Positions 31,573-42,071 of a stretch of 64,000 nt of DNA are shown piece after piece. The notes beneath the pieces were generated by a model, which saw only the letters and a program-made list of their open reading frames with translations, was not told the origin of the DNA and searched no databases. The translations under genes and the position numbers were made by a program. Location: IMG/VR virus record IMGVR_UViG_3300042517_000577, positions 1-64,000 of that record; one strand, written 5' to 3'. Source of the stretch: a virus. The first letter of the stretch is position 1, and each line of letters opens with the position of its first letter.

Positions 31573-34500
31573 ATGCCACAAAGCACTAACTTAAATGTAA
31601 GTCCTTACTATGATGATTTTAGTGAGGACAAAAACTACTATAAAGTTCTTTTCAAGCCTGGTGTAACAGTTCAGACTAGAGAATTAAATAATTTACAGTC
31701 AATTTTACAAAGTCAAATTGAAAAATTTGGTAGTAAGTTCTTCTCTAATGGTGGAATTGTTATCCCAGGAAACTTTGCTTATGATGGCAATTTTAGTTGT
31801 ATTGAAATTGAATCTACTTACAAAGGTGTTTTAGTAGAGACATATTTTGAAAATTTTGTTGGAAAGAAAATAAGAGGAAGAAATACAGGAGTTACTGCTA
31901 AAGTTGAATATGTATTATCTAAAGATAGTGCAGATTCAACTAGAAAAACCACAGCACTTTATGTTAAGTATTTGAAGTCTTCATCCCAAGATTTTGATGC
32001 TGAAGTTTTTGAAGATGGGGAAGAGTTAGTTTCAGAGCAAGACGTTACCGCAGGAACTACATTATTCGCACAAGATTCTGCAGTATTCAGAGTTTTATCT
32101 CCAGTTGATAGAACTGCTTCTTCTGTTGGATCTTCTGCAAAAATCGAAGATGGAATTTATTTCATAAGAGGTTATTTTGTTGATATAGAAAAAAATACTG
32201 TTATATTAGATCCTTATACAAATACCCCTTCATATAGAGTTGGATTGCAGATAACAGAATCTATCATAGATTCTAATGAAGATACCGATTTGGTTGATAA
32301 TGCCAGAGGATTTTCGAACTATGCTGCTCCAGGAGCAGACAGACTTAAAATTAGTGCAACATTAATTAAGAAGGATATAGAAGATTATAATGATGATGAT
32401 TTCATTGAACTGTTTAGAGTTGAAAACGGAATCGTAAGAAAGATAGATCAAAATGATCCATATGCTTTTATAACTGATGTTTTGGCAAGAAGAACTTACG
32501 ATGAATCTGGAAACTACTACGTCAGACCATATAAAGTTACTGCTCGTGAATCCCTGAATGATGATTTTGGGAACAAAGGTCAATATACCAGTGATGAAAA
32601 GACATCAGGTGGTTTAGTACCATCTGATGATTTAGCAGTCATTAAAGTATCCCCAGGTAAAGCATATGTGAAGGGATATGAAGTTCCTACAACTACCACT
32701 TTAATTGACTATCCAAAACCAAGAACTACAAAAACTGTAGATTCATCTTCTTCAAATTTCAGAACAGGAAATATATTAAAAGTTAATAATATAGAAGGAA
32801 TTCCAAAAATTGGAATTACCACTGATTCTTCTGTATTACTTCATAAGGTAAGGTTGGATGATAATCATGAAGTAGTAGCAGATAATCAAATCGGAATTGC
32901 GAGAGTATATGATTATGAGTATGATAATAATAGTTTTTCAGATGAGTCCAGTGAGGCAAATCTATACCTATTTGATATCCAAACATATACCGAAATAAAC
33001 ACAAGCGCCACAATTAGTGGTATTACTAATGGAGATTATATACAGGGTCAATATAGTAACGCATCTGGATACGTTAAATCAAACTCAGGGCAAGACATTA
33101 CTCTTTATCAAGTTTCTGGAACTTTTATAATAAACGAACCATTAGTTGTATGCGGAATTAGTACTATAACTACCATTGATACAGTAGTAGATTATTCAAT
33201 TAAGGACATTAAATCAGTATCTTCTGAAGATGGAACTTCATTTACGGCAGATTCAGTTTTATCAAAGAAAAAAAATATAGACGGTCCCTTTAATATCGTC
33301 GTCAGTTCAGGAATAGCAACAATTACCAGTCAAGATGGTTCTTCATTTGCTTCCGGATTTAAAGTAAGCGATATTATTTCATATACGATACCAAGTTCAA
33401 CTTTACCAACATATTCAGGGATTTCTACTGTTGGTGCAGGAGGAACTTCTATAACAATAGATAATACCTTAGTTGCATCAGTTTCTAATGTGTGTTCCAA
33501 TAGTTTAGGATCTACTGGCACTTTAAATAAAATTAAATTGGTTAGACCTAGAATTAAGAATTATAATGATTCTGAATTCTATGCCCCATTAGAAAATCCA
33601 AATGTTTCTGAAGTAAGTTTCTTAAACTCTAGTATTTTCGTTAAAAAATATTATACAGGACTAACAATATCTTCAGGAACATTAGACCTCCCAACATTAG
33701 AGAATACAAACTTTGTATATGCTGATTTTGATGAGGAAAGATATTGCGTTGTATTAAATGATGGAACTAACATTTCATTGTCGGGTGATGATTTTGAGAT
33801 TACTGCAGGAGGAAAGGAAGCATCATTTGATGGTTTATCTCCAGATGGAACTGCTAATGTCATCGTTACTCAAATTAAATCAGATATTTCATCCAAATTT
33901 AAAAAGTTGGATAGATGCCAATCAGTATCAATAACTAGATCTAAATACAATCCAGCATCAAATGGATTGACTTACTCTAGAGTATATGGAAGACGTGTAG
34001 AAGATGAAGAAATTAGTTTAAATTATCCTGATATCTTCGAAGTTCACGGAGTATTTCAATCCACAAATTCAGATGATCCTCAACTTCCAGAATTAACAAT
34101 TTCTGGATTAAACACTAACAGTTTAATTATAGGTGAAAAGATTGTAGGTCAGACTTCTGGTGCTGTTGCAATTTGTGTAGCAACTCCATCAAGTTCTAGA
34201 GTATCATTTATATACAAGTCCAAAAATACATTCAATTTCAATGAAATAGTTACCTTTGAGGAGTCTGAAACTCAAGCAACAGTTACTAATATTACATTTG
34301 GTTGTGATAACATATTATCAGAGTTTATAGTTGATAACGGTCAGAGAAAACATTTCTATGACATTGGGAGATTAATTAGAAAGGCTTCTTCTAGAGAACC
34401 TTCTAAAAAATTAACTATTATATTTGATTACTTCAAGTTTAAGACAACTGATTCCGGAGATATTATCTCAGTAAATAGTTATCCATCAGAACTGTATGGG

Positions 34501-37500
34501 GATAAAATTCCAGTATTTAAGGGAGTAAGAAACACTGACACTATTGATACTCGTCCCAGAGTTGCTGATTATACATCAAGTTCACGTAGTCCATTTGATT
34601 ATATTTCCAGAAAATTCACTTCAGCATCAAATAATTCGGCAAATATTTTAAAATCTAATGAGTCTGTAGTTTTTGATTATAAGTTCTATCTCCCAAGAAG
34701 TGATAAACTGACTTTAGATAAAGATGGAAACTTTAACATCGTACTAGGAGAACCCAGTGAGTTCCCAATAGTTCCAAAAGTATCTAAAGAAGTTCTCGAT
34801 GTAGCTACGATTAGATCATCTGCCTATGTTTTCGATGTCAATAAGGACATTGAAATTGAATTAGTGGATCACAAACGTTACACTATGTCTGATATTAGAG
34901 ATCTTGAAACTAGAATAGAAAATCTGGAGTATTATACTTCACTATCACTTCTAGAAGTAGCAACTCAAAATCTTTTAATTGAAGATGCTGATGGATTTAA
35001 TAGATTTAAGTGTGGATTTTTCGTTGATAACTTCAAATCTTACGATGGAGCAGATCAAAATAATAGCATCTTTAGAGCAGAAATTTCTAACGATTCCTTA
35101 AAAGCAGAAACTGTTAGAACAGAAATTGATTTAGTTCAAACCTCAGCAACAAATTTACAAGTTACTGGCAATAGTTTAACCTTAAAATATTCCGAAAAAG
35201 AATATCAAAAGCAACCATTTGCTAGCAAATTAGTCAATATAAATCCATTTAATATTGTAACTTGGTCTGGTAGAATGGAGTTGCTCCCAGATAGTGATAG
35301 ATGGGAGGTTAGAGTTGATGTTGATGATAGATCTCCAGTACAAGGATCTTTTTGGCAAGCATTTACTGCAGAAAGAACAAGAACAGAAAGATCAAATATT
35401 AGATATATTAGATCTAGAAATATTGGATTTGTTGCCACAAGAATAAAACCAATTAATAAGTTTGATTTCTTATTTGATTCCAGAAACTTATCTAACAACA
35501 GTTTAGAATCTACTTATGCTTTCCCCAAACTGGTTCAAGTATCAGGTGTAACTGGAAGTTTTGAAGTTGGTGAAACTGTAAGTGGTTCAGATTCGAATGG
35601 AAATACTGCTAGTTTTAGATTATGTACTCCAAATCATAAGTCTGGCACGTATAATAATCCATCATCAATTTATAATGTAAACCCATATAGTCCAAATACA
35701 TCAATTCCAGAATTATATGGTCCAGAATCAACAATATTAAATGTTGATGTAGATTCATTAAGTGATATTAGTGCTTCACAATTCTTTGGAAATATCACAG
35801 AAGGAATGAGTTTGGTAGGACAATCCTCTGGTGCATTAGCAACTGTTTCTTCCGTGGAATTGGTAAGTGATGACAACGGAGCATTAATTGGGGCATTCTT
35901 CATACCAAATCCAGAAGAAAGTGATGTTACTTTTGAAACTGGAAACACAACTGCAAAAGTCGTTTCTTCTCAAGGTTCAAGTGCTGCAGAAGCAAACTTT
36001 ATATCTGAAGGAGAAAGAATTACTACAACTAGAATAACCTACGCAGATCCTCTAGCACAAACATTCAATGTACCAGAGGAGCAAGGAGTATTTGTAACAT
36101 CTGTTGATATCTTCTTTGGTTCTAAGGATGATACGATTCCAGTCGAACTTCAAATTAGAGAAGTATCTTCAGGAATTCCAGGAGGTCCAGATAAAATTGT
36201 TGGATCTCTTTCGAAAGTGTTGAACCCAAGTGAGATTGGTATAAGTGCTGATGGATCTGTTGCCACTAACTTCAAGTTTGATAATTTGACTAGATTAGAG
36301 GGTGGAAGAGAATATGCAGTTGTTCTCATCTCAGATTGCGATTCCTATAATGTTTGGGTATCTAGAGTAGGACAGGTTGAAATTTCAACTGCCTCATTAC
36401 CAGAGATACAAAAAATTATTATTGGTAAGCAACCTTCTCTCGGTTCAATATTTAAATCTCAAAATGGTTCTACTTGGACTCCAACTCAAGAGGAAGATTT
36501 GAAATTTACATTAAACCGTGCAGAATTCTCTAACACTGGTGGAACTGCATTCCTTACAAATGCAGTATTATCCGCAAAATCATTACAAAATAAACTTCCC
36601 ACAAATCCACTTGCAGCATTATCATCATCTGCAGATTCTCCATATAATGATGGTCGTCATATCTTGGTCTATCATCCAAACCACGGAATGTATTCTGAAA
36701 ATAATAAAGTAACTATTTCTGGCATTGATCCCGATGGACTGCCAGTGAAATTGACATCTCAACTTGATAAAGACTCAAGTGGTCCAATTGATCTCTCTTC
36801 AATTTCTGGATTTAATGTTTTTGGCGATATTCCAGTTGAAGCAGCTAACCCAGGATATATTAAAATTAATGATGAGATTATTTCTTATGAGGAAGCAACA
36901 GGAGGACAATTAATTAACATTACTAGAGGACTATTAGGAACAGTAGCAGCAAATCATCCTTTAAATTCAAAAGTCTATAAGTATGAGTTTAATGGAATTG
37001 ATTTGAGAGAAATTAATACTACATTTGATAGCATTATTGATCCAACTATTGACAGTTACTACGTTCAAATTTCGAATTCTGGACCAGTTTTTGAATCTAC
37101 TAAATTTGGTGGAGGAAGCAATGCTTATGCCACAAAGAATATCCAATTTAGTATGCTTGAGTTTTCAGAAGATTTTGTCATTAAGTATGAGGCAACATCA
37201 GTATCTTCTTCAGTAAGAACAGTATCTTCAACCAGTGTGTCTAGTTTGCCTGGAACAGAAGTTTCATTTGCCGATCAAGGATTTGATGCAGTTTCTATCA
37301 CTGGAGTGAATGAATTCAAAACACCTAGAATGGTTTGCTCTAGAGTAAATGAATTGGAATATCTACCATCATCACAATTTACTGATAGAAAATCTTTCAC
37401 AGTTCAATTGAATTTAGATACTTCAAACACATACCTATCACCAATTATTAATCTAGATTCTGCTTCGGCATTTGCTGAAAATTATAGAATTAATAAAGGG

Positions 37501-37944
37501 GTTGCAGATTATAAAATTGATTCTAGAATCAATTCAAATGTAAATGATCCAAATGCATTTATTTACATTTCCAAGAGAATTAATCTCACAGAGTCTGCTA
37601 CATCATTGAAAGTTCTCCACTCTGCCTATAGAAATGTTGATTCTGATATTAGAATTCTTTATAAGATTTTTGATGATAAGTCACCAGATAACGATCAAAT
37701 TTGGAGATTGTTCCCAGGATATAATAATCTAGATATTAATGGAAATATAATTAATTTTGAAGATAATAATGGAAGACCTGATGAATTTGTTCCCGAAAGT
37801 TTAAAGGATGAGTATCGTGATTATACATATAGTATTGATAACTTGCCAGAATTTACTTCATTCTCAATTAAAATAGTTGGAACATCAAGAAATCAATCCT
37901 ATTCACCAATATTAAAAGACTTGAGAGTGATAGCACTTAAATGA
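31573..37944 (+). CDS. Large virion protein with DUF4815-like N-terminus
   Basis: A 2123-residue protein. The N-terminus (NVSPYYDDFSEDKNYYKVLF, then TVQTRELNNLQSILQSQIEKFG) has the DUF4815 pattern found in large tail proteins of cyanophages. The middle is beta-rich, with a helical segment near residue 1120 (ETRIENLEYYTSLSLLEVA). Around residue 1789 it carries a module (INDEIISYEEATGG to TRGLLGTVAANH) that also occurs in the tail sheath. It follows gp8 and overlaps the next gene by 4 nt. Position suits a baseplate or tail-fibre-network protein (gp10-like role), but no T4 homologue is clear. Confidence 0.7.
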   Translation: MPQSTNLNVSPYYDDFSEDKNYYKVLFKPGVTVQTRELNNLQSILQSQIEKFGSKFFSNGGIVIPGNFAYDGNFSCIEIESTYKGVLVETYFENFVGKKIRGRNTGVTAKVEYVLSKDSADSTRKTTALYVKYLKSSSQDFDAEVFEDGEELVSEQDVTAGTTLFAQDSAVFRVLSPVDRTASSVGSSAKIEDGIYFIRGYFVDIEKNTVILDPYTNTPSYRVGLQITESIIDSNEDTDLVDNARGFSNYAAPGADRLKISATLIKKDIEDYNDDDFIELFRVENGIVRKIDQNDPYAFITDVLARRTYDESGNYYVRPYKVTARESLNDDFGNKGQYTSDEKTSGGLVPSDDLAVIKVSPGKAYVKGYEVPTTTTLIDYPKPRTTKTVDSSSSNFRTGNILKVNNIEGIPKIGITTDSSVLLHKVRLDDNHEVVADNQIGIARVYDYEYDNNSFSDESSEANLYLFDIQTYTEINTSATISGITNGDYIQGQYSNASGYVKSNSGQDITLYQVSGTFIINEPLVVCGISTITTIDTVVDYSIKDIKSVSSEDGTSFTADSVLSKKKNIDGPFNIVVSSGIATITSQDGSSFASGFKVSDIISYTIPSSTLPTYSGISTVGAGGTSITIDNTLVASVSNVCSNSLGSTGTLNKIKLVRPRIKNYNDSEFYAPLENPNVSEVSFLNSSIFVKKYYTGLTISSGTLDLPTLENTNFVYADFDEERYCVVLNDGTNISLSGDDFEITAGGKEASFDGLSPDGTANVIVTQIKSDISSKFKKLDRCQSVSITRSKYNPASNGLTYSRVYGRRVEDEEISLNYPDIFEVHGVFQSTNSDDPQLPELTISGLNTNSLIIGEKIVGQTSGAVAICVATPSSSRVSFIYKSKNTFNFNEIVTFEESETQATVTNITFGCDNILSEFIVDNGQRKHFYDIGRLIRKASSREPSKKLTIIFDYFKFKTTDSGDIISVNSYPSELYGDKIPVFKGVRNTDTIDTRPRVADYTSSSRSPFDYISRKFTSASNNSANILKSNESVVFDYKFYLPRSDKLTLDKDGNFNIVLGEPSEFPIVPKVSKEVLDVATIRSSAYVFDVNKDIEIELVDHKRYTMSDIRDLETRIENLEYYTSLSLLEVATQNLLIEDADGFNRFKCGFFVDNFKSYDGADQNNSIFRAEISNDSLKAETVRTEIDLVQTSATNLQVTGNSLTLKYSEKEYQKQPFASKLVNINPFNIVTWSGRMELLPDSDRWEVRVDVDDRSPVQGSFWQAFTAERTRTERSNIRYIRSRNIGFVATRIKPINKFDFLFDSRNLSNNSLESTYAFPKLVQVSGVTGSFEVGETVSGSDSNGNTASFRLCTPNHKSGTYNNPSSIYNVNPYSPNTSIPELYGPESTILNVDVDSLSDISASQFFGNITEGMSLVGQSSGALATVSSVELVSDDNGALIGAFFIPNPEESDVTFETGNTTAKVVSSQGSSAAEANFISEGERITTTRITYADPLAQTFNVPEEQGVFVTSVDIFFGSKDDTIPVELQIREVSSGIPGGPDKIVGSLSKVLNPSEIGISADGSVATNFKFDNLTRLEGGREYAVVLISDCDSYNVWVSRVGQVEISTASLPEIQKIIIGKQPSLGSIFKSQNGSTWTPTQEEDLKFTLNRAEFSNTGGTAFLTNAVLSAKSLQNKLPTNPLAALSSSADSPYNDGRHILVYHPNHGMYSENNKVTISGIDPDGLPVKLTSQLDKDSSGPIDLSSISGFNVFGDIPVEAANPGYIKINDEIISYEEATGGQLINITRGLLGTVAANHPLNSKVYKYEFNGIDLREINTTFDSIIDPTIDSYYVQISNSGPVFESTKFGGGSNAYATKNIQFSMLEFSEDFVIKYEATSVSSSVRTVSSTSVSSLPGTEVSFADQGFDAVSITGVNEFKTPRMVCSRVNELEYLPSSQFTDRKSFTVQLNLDTSNTYLSPIINLDSASAFAENYRINKGVADYKIDSRINSNVNDPNAFIYISKRINLTESATSLKVLHSAYRNVDSDIRILYKIFDDKSPDNDQIWRLFPGYNNLDINGNIINFEDNNGRPDEFVPESLKDEYRDYTYSIDNLPEFTSFSIKIVGTSRNQSYSPILKDLRVIALK
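36937..36957 (+). repeat. 21-bp exact match to 47586-47606
   Basis: Within the 2123-residue tail protein gene, encoding GTVAANH in the same frame as the copy in the sheath gene. Confidence 0.75.
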
Positions 37945-38171
37945 TAAAAAAATATGCTAAAGTTGATGGGTATCCAAATCTAATCAGAGATTTGGATACT
38001 AATGCAATAATTAATACAGATTCTGTAGAATCTGTCAATTATGATCGAAATAGAAGACTAAGGCAAAAAAAGGATAGTGAATTCAATAAGATCAAATCCG
38101 ACATAGTCGAATTGAAGTCTTCAGTTGAAGAGATTAAAAATTTACTTAAGGAGATTATTGATGGAAAGTGA
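37941..38171 (+). CDS. Small coiled-coil virion-operon protein
   Basis: A 76-residue protein coupled by ATGA overlap to the 2123-residue gene. N-terminal half (YAKVDGYPNLIRDLDTNAII) is a short strand domain; C-terminal half is a coiled coil (KIKSDIVELKSSVEEIKNLL). Probably a small virion or chaperone protein for its large neighbour. No T4 match known to me. Confidence 0.6.
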   Translation: MIKKYAKVDGYPNLIRDLDTNAIINTDSVESVNYDRNRRLRQKKDSEFNKIKSDIVELKSSVEEIKNLLKEIIDGK

Positions 38172-38343
38172 TTCCGTACAATTAACTAGTATTTCAAAGT
38201 TATTTGAATATGAAAAAATATCTAGGGAAATTGAAAATTGTAATGATATAAATGAATTGAAAAATATCTCCAAGTGTTATGTTAAATTATATTTTGCATT
38301 AGAAGAGATGATTCAGAATTTAAATCTAATGCCAACGGAATAA
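38161..38343 (+). CDS. Small helical hypothetical protein
   Basis: A 60-residue protein; the frame extends to TTG 38125 but ATG 38161, overlapping the previous gene by 11 nt, is preferred. All helical (ISKLFEYEKISREIENCNDI). The stop codon overlaps the late-type box of gp13. Confidence 0.5.
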   Translation: MESDSVQLTSISKLFEYEKISREIENCNDINELKNISKCYVKLYFALEEMIQNLNLMPTE

Positions 38344-38346
38344 ATA
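38339..38346 (+). promoter_or_regulatory. Late-type promoter box AATAAATA before gp13
   Basis: 20 bp before the gp13 ATG, the same distance as at gp8. Confidence 0.45.
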
Positions 38347-38365
38347 ACTAAAAAGTGTTTGAATA

Positions 38366-39196
38366 ATGGCAAAACCTGCATCAAGACAAGGATTAATCGA
38401 TTATTGCTTAAGAAAACTTGGTGCTCCTGTATTGGAAATTAATATTGCAGAAGAGCAACTTGATGATTTAGTTGATGATGCTCTGCAATATTTCCAGGAG
38501 AGGCATTTTGATGGTGTTGAAAAAATGTTTCTCAAGTATAAATTAACTCAAGAAGATAAGGATAGAGGTCGTGCTAGAGGTGGAGAAACATCTGCTGGTA
38601 TAGTTACTACATTCGGGACTTCTGGAATTGGCACATTTGGTTGGGAAGAAAATAGTAATTATATTCCAGTTCCAGAAACTATAATCGGAGTGGAGAGGGT
38701 ATTTAAACTTGACAATAGAACAATTTCATCAAACCTTTTTAATGTAAATTATCAATTGTTCTTAAACGATATTTACTGGTTTAGTTCAACAGAACTGTTA
38801 AACTATTATGTCACAAAAAGATATCTTGAAGATATTGATTGGATAGTCAATCCAGAAAGAAGAATTAGATTTAATAAAAGGCAAGATAGGTTATATTTGG
38901 ATACAAGTTGGGATACTCTACAAGTAGATGATTATCTACTGATAGAATGTTATAGAATTTTAGACCCAAATGATTACACTAAAGTGTGGAATGATTCATT
39001 CCTTAAGTTATATCTCACAGCATTAATTAAGAGGCAGTGGGGACAAAATCTAATTAAATTCCAAGGAGTAAAACTTCCTGGTGGAGTTGAGTTGAATGGA
39101 AGACAAATTTATGATGACGCATTGAAGGATCTTCAGGATATCCAAGATCGTATGATGCTAGAATTTGAATTACCTCCTATGGATTTAATCGGATAA
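38366..39196 (+). CDS. 13: gp13 neck protein
   Basis: A 276-residue protein with the gp13 N-terminus ASRQGLIDYCLRKLGAPVLE followed by EEQLDDLVDDALQYFQERH, and the later RLYLDTSWDTLQVDDYLLIE and KRQWGQNLIKFQGV segments. T4 gp13 has 309 residues. gp13 and gp14 form the neck that closes the filled head and allows tail joining. Followed by gp14 after 1 bp. Confidence 0.92.
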   Translation: MAKPASRQGLIDYCLRKLGAPVLEINIAEEQLDDLVDDALQYFQERHFDGVEKMFLKYKLTQEDKDRGRARGGETSAGIVTTFGTSGIGTFGWEENSNYIPVPETIIGVERVFKLDNRTISSNLFNVNYQLFLNDIYWFSSTELLNYYVTKRYLEDIDWIVNPERRIRFNKRQDRLYLDTSWDTLQVDDYLLIECYRILDPNDYTKVWNDSFLKLYLTALIKRQWGQNLIKFQGVKLPGGVELNGRQIYDDALKDLQDIQDRMMLEFELPPMDLIG

Positions 39197-39197
39197 T

Positions 39198-40280
39198 ATG
39201 TTAAATTCATTTTTCCTACAAGGATCCAACTCCGAGCAAGATCTCGTTCAGGATCTAATTAACGAGCAATTAAAAATTTATGGGGTAGATGTTTATTATC
39301 TGCCCCGACAAATTTTTTCGGAAGGAAAAGTAATCAGAGATGTAATTTATTCCAAATTCAAAAATGCCTTTCCAATAGAGGCATACGTTATGAATTATGA
39401 AGGATTTGATGCAAATAGTGTTTTGATGAGTAAATTTGGAGTTAAAGTTACTGATGAAATGTCTCTGATAATTTCCAAAGAAAGATTTGAACTTTATATA
39501 TCAGAGTTGATGAAGAATATAGAAAATGTAAAGAGTTCTTTAAGACCAAATGAAGGAGACTTAATTTATGTTCCATTAAGTGATAGTTTAATGGAAATTA
39601 AGTATGTCGAAAATAGAAAACCATTCTACCAACTTCAAAAGAACTATGTTTATGAATTGAGGTGTGAAGTTTATGAAATTGAAGACGATGAAATAGATAC
39701 TGGTCTTAATGACATAGATTTAAAATTGAAGGATCTTGGATATACTTCAGTATTAACTTTATCTGCAATTGGATCTACTGCTACAGCATATACTTCCGTT
39801 TTAAATGGAGGAATTCGAAAAATAGATGTTATTGAGGGTGGATATGGATATACTTCATCCCCAACTATCATAATTGAGGAACCAGAAACTGGAATTCAAG
39901 CACAAGTAGTTGGAATAGTAACAGAAAAGAGAAGTTTCTTAACAAAGAAAAGTTTAGATAAAATTTATATCACAAATCCTGGATCTGGATATACATCAAC
40001 TGACTTGCCATCAATATCTTTCTTTGGGGGAAGTGGAACTGGAATAAAAGTAGTACCTACAATATCCGATTATGGTAATATTGGAATAGTTACGATTACT
40101 TATCCAGGTTCAGGATATACTTCAGCACCTACAGTTACATTTTCACCTCCACCAGCAGCTGCCTCTGCTACTGCCACAGTAGATACGTTAGTTGAAGATA
40201 ACTTTTCATATCCAATGAGTTTTGATTCAATAGAAGTCAAATTTGATTCCACCGAAATTACTTTTGATACTGAATTATAA
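39198..40280 (+). CDS. 14: gp14 neck protein with repeat-bearing C-terminal extension
   Basis: A 360-residue protein. The N-terminal 190 residues (DLVQDLINEQLKIYGVDVYY and DEMSLIISKERFELYISELM) match gp14, the neck partner of gp13; T4 gp14 has 256 residues. The C-terminal part holds three G-x-G-Y beta repeats (EGGYGYTSSPTIIIEEP, NPGSGYTSTDLPSISFF, YPGSGYTSAPTVTFSPP) not expected in T4 gp14. The protein 42072-42728 is made of the same repeats, so this extension may have been copied between neighbours. Confidence 0.88.
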   Translation: MLNSFFLQGSNSEQDLVQDLINEQLKIYGVDVYYLPRQIFSEGKVIRDVIYSKFKNAFPIEAYVMNYEGFDANSVLMSKFGVKVTDEMSLIISKERFELYISELMKNIENVKSSLRPNEGDLIYVPLSDSLMEIKYVENRKPFYQLQKNYVYELRCEVYEIEDDEIDTGLNDIDLKLKDLGYTSVLTLSAIGSTATAYTSVLNGGIRKIDVIEGGYGYTSSPTIIIEEPETGIQAQVVGIVTEKRSFLTKKSLDKIYITNPGSGYTSTDLPSISFFGGSGTGIKVVPTISDYGNIGIVTITYPGSGYTSAPTVTFSPPPAAASATATVDTLVEDNFSYPMSFDSIEVKFDSTEITFDTEL

Positions 40281-40283
40281 ATA
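40276..40283 (+). promoter_or_regulatory. Late promoter box TATAAATA
   Basis: Exact T4 late consensus, 24 bp before the collagen-like/LamG gene. Confidence 0.6.
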
Positions 40284-40306
40284 TTTTTAAAGGTATCCTC
40301 AAATAG

Positions 40307-42025
40307 ATGGCAAAGCAAAATATAAACATAGGATCATCTGCAAATGATAGAAGTGGAGATTCTCTTAGATCTGGTGCATCTAAGATTAATCAAAATTTCA
40401 ATGAGATTTATTCAACTTTTGGGGATGGCAATAGTCTAAACCAAGTATCTATACAAGGAGTTCAGGGAACTAGAGGTTCTCAAGGAATTCAAGGAACAAT
40501 CGGTCAAGGAGTTCAAGGAATTCAAGGTCCTGCTGGATCTGGTGAAGGTGGAGGTTCTCAAGGAGTTCAGGGAATTCAAGGTCCTGCTGGATCTGGTGGT
40601 GGAGGGGGAGGAGGAGAATCATACTGGCAACAAACAGCAGCGGGTATTCATACACTTTCTAATGTTGGTATTGGAACTACAAATCCAACAAGTGCTCTTA
40701 CAGTTAGTGGGAGTTTAAGTGTTTCTGGCATTTCCACATTAAGTTCAAATGTATCAATAGGTGGAACTGTCTCTGTTAATGGTGGAGTAAAACTTGTAAC
40801 AAATAATGCGACAATTGTAGGAACATCAGGAACAGTAGGAGAAATTAAGAGAATTGGTGGAGCACCATTCTTCTATGATGGAAGTGCTTGGAGAGAATTT
40901 GTTCTTTCTTCAGGTACTCCAGTTTCTGTTCCTGCAGATACTGAATGGGATAGTGTTGTTTTCAGAGCAACTTTTGATGATAATTATACTGATGCAAAGT
41001 TTGGAGCAACTCCAGTTTATGTAAGTGCTGGTTCTAGTATTGTAGGTGCTGCAGTTACAATTGGAACTGGTGCTTATAGAAATGATGGTTCTATTGGTGC
41101 TGGTATTTCTTATGCTTATAGGTCAGAATATGATTTTACAGGTTCTTGGACTATTGAGTTTTGGATATATGTGGATTCTGGTCCTGTTTATTATAATCCA
41201 ACATCTCCAGTATCTTTAGTTTCTATGCATTCAACTACTGGTATTGGTACTAGTGGAAATTGGTCTCTTGCTATGTGGAGGGATTTATCTAGTAATACAC
41301 GAATTAATTGGTTTAACCAAAATGGTGTTGGAGCTGAATTATATATTCAAGCAGGTTCTGTTTGGGACAATTCATTTGTAGATAAATGGAATCATTTTGC
41401 ACTTGTTAGGCAAGGTAATAATGGATCTCTACATTTTTATATTAATGGTACTGAAACTTCTAGTACTATAGGTAATACTACAATTGATAATGATATACTC
41501 AATATAAGTACTAATGGATTAAATGTTGGAGGTGCTACTACTTTTACAGTTGGAAATTTAACTTTTAATTCAAATTCATCTGCTGATGTAATAATTGATG
41601 ATATGAGAATTTCCTGTGGTGTTGGAACTGCAGGTCAAAGATATACATCTATTGGAATTAGTACTTATGCAACATTCACTCCTCCAACTACTGCACTTCC
41701 AACTACTGGAACACTTTCATCTTATGTTCAACCACCAGGAGACAAGTATGGTGAGATTACTTTAGGTGGTTCACCAACCTGGAGAGGAACTTCTGGAGTT
41801 ACTGTTTCTCAACAATCTAGTGGAAACTATCGTGTAAGTTTTGCAAGTACTTATACTAATAAAAATGATTATTATGTCCTATCTCAAGGTATGGATCAAG
41901 GATTTGCTTCTTATGTTGGTATTGCTAGATCTACAACTCACGTAGATTTATCAGTCAATAGACAGAGTAATGATGCTGCAGTTGATACTGGATCCCTTGC
42001 AGTTCAGATTAAAAATCATATTTGA
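40307..42025 (+). CDS. Collagen-like, LamG-like fibre or adhesin
   Basis: A 572-residue protein with three parts. Residues 1-49 (ASKINQNFNEIYSTFGDGNS) resemble the N-terminal anchor of phage fibre proteins. Residues 50-103 are collagen-like G-x-x repeats (GVQGIQGPAGSG) ending in a Gly run. About 275-450 is a concanavalin A/LamG-like domain (SWTIEFWIYVDSG; DKWNHFALVRQGNNGSLHFY; INGTETSS), which often binds sugars. The C-terminal 120 residues are another beta domain. A 40-bp DNA repeat (40505-40544 and 40559-40598, one mismatch) underlies the collagen part. It probably contacts the host surface or decorates the virion. It has its own late promoter and sits between neck genes. Confidence 0.7.
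   Translation: MAKQNINIGSSANDRSGDSLRSGASKINQNFNEIYSTFGDGNSLNQVSIQGVQGTRGSQGIQGTIGQGVQGIQGPAGSGEGGGSQGVQGIQGPAGSGGGGGGGESYWQQTAAGIHTLSNVGIGTTNPTSALTVSGSLSVSGISTLSSNVSIGGTVSVNGGVKLVTNNATIVGTSGTVGEIKRIGGAPFFYDGSAWREFVLSSGTPVSVPADTEWDSVVFRATFDDNYTDAKFGATPVYVSAGSSIVGAAVTIGTGAYRNDGSIGAGISYAYRSEYDFTGSWTIEFWIYVDSGPVYYNPTSPVSLVSMHSTTGIGTSGNWSLAMWRDLSSNTRINWFNQNGVGAELYIQAGSVWDNSFVDKWNHFALVRQGNNGSLHFYINGTETSSTIGNTTIDNDILNISTNGLNVGGATTFTVGNLTFNSNSSADVIIDDMRISCGVGTAGQRYTSIGISTYATFTPPTTALPTTGTLSSYVQPPGDKYGEITLGGSPTWRGTSGVTVSQQSSGNYRVSFASTYTNKNDYYVLSQGMDQGFASYVGIARSTTHVDLSVNRQSNDAAVDTGSLAVQIKNHI
40505..40598 (+). repeat. 40-bp near-identical repeat in collagen-like coding part
   Basis: Two 40-bp copies at 40505-40544 and 40559-40598, one mismatch, 54 bp apart. 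Both encode QGVQGIQGPAGSG. Copy number could vary by slippage or recombination. Confidence 0.7.
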
Positions 42026-42042
42026 TGATTGTATTAGTGAGT

Positions 42043-42050
42043 AATAAATA
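42043..42050 (+). promoter_or_regulatory. Late-type promoter box AATAAATA
   Basis: 22 bp before the ATG at 42072. Confidence 0.45.
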
Positions 42051-42071
42051 AAATATAAACACATTAACACT

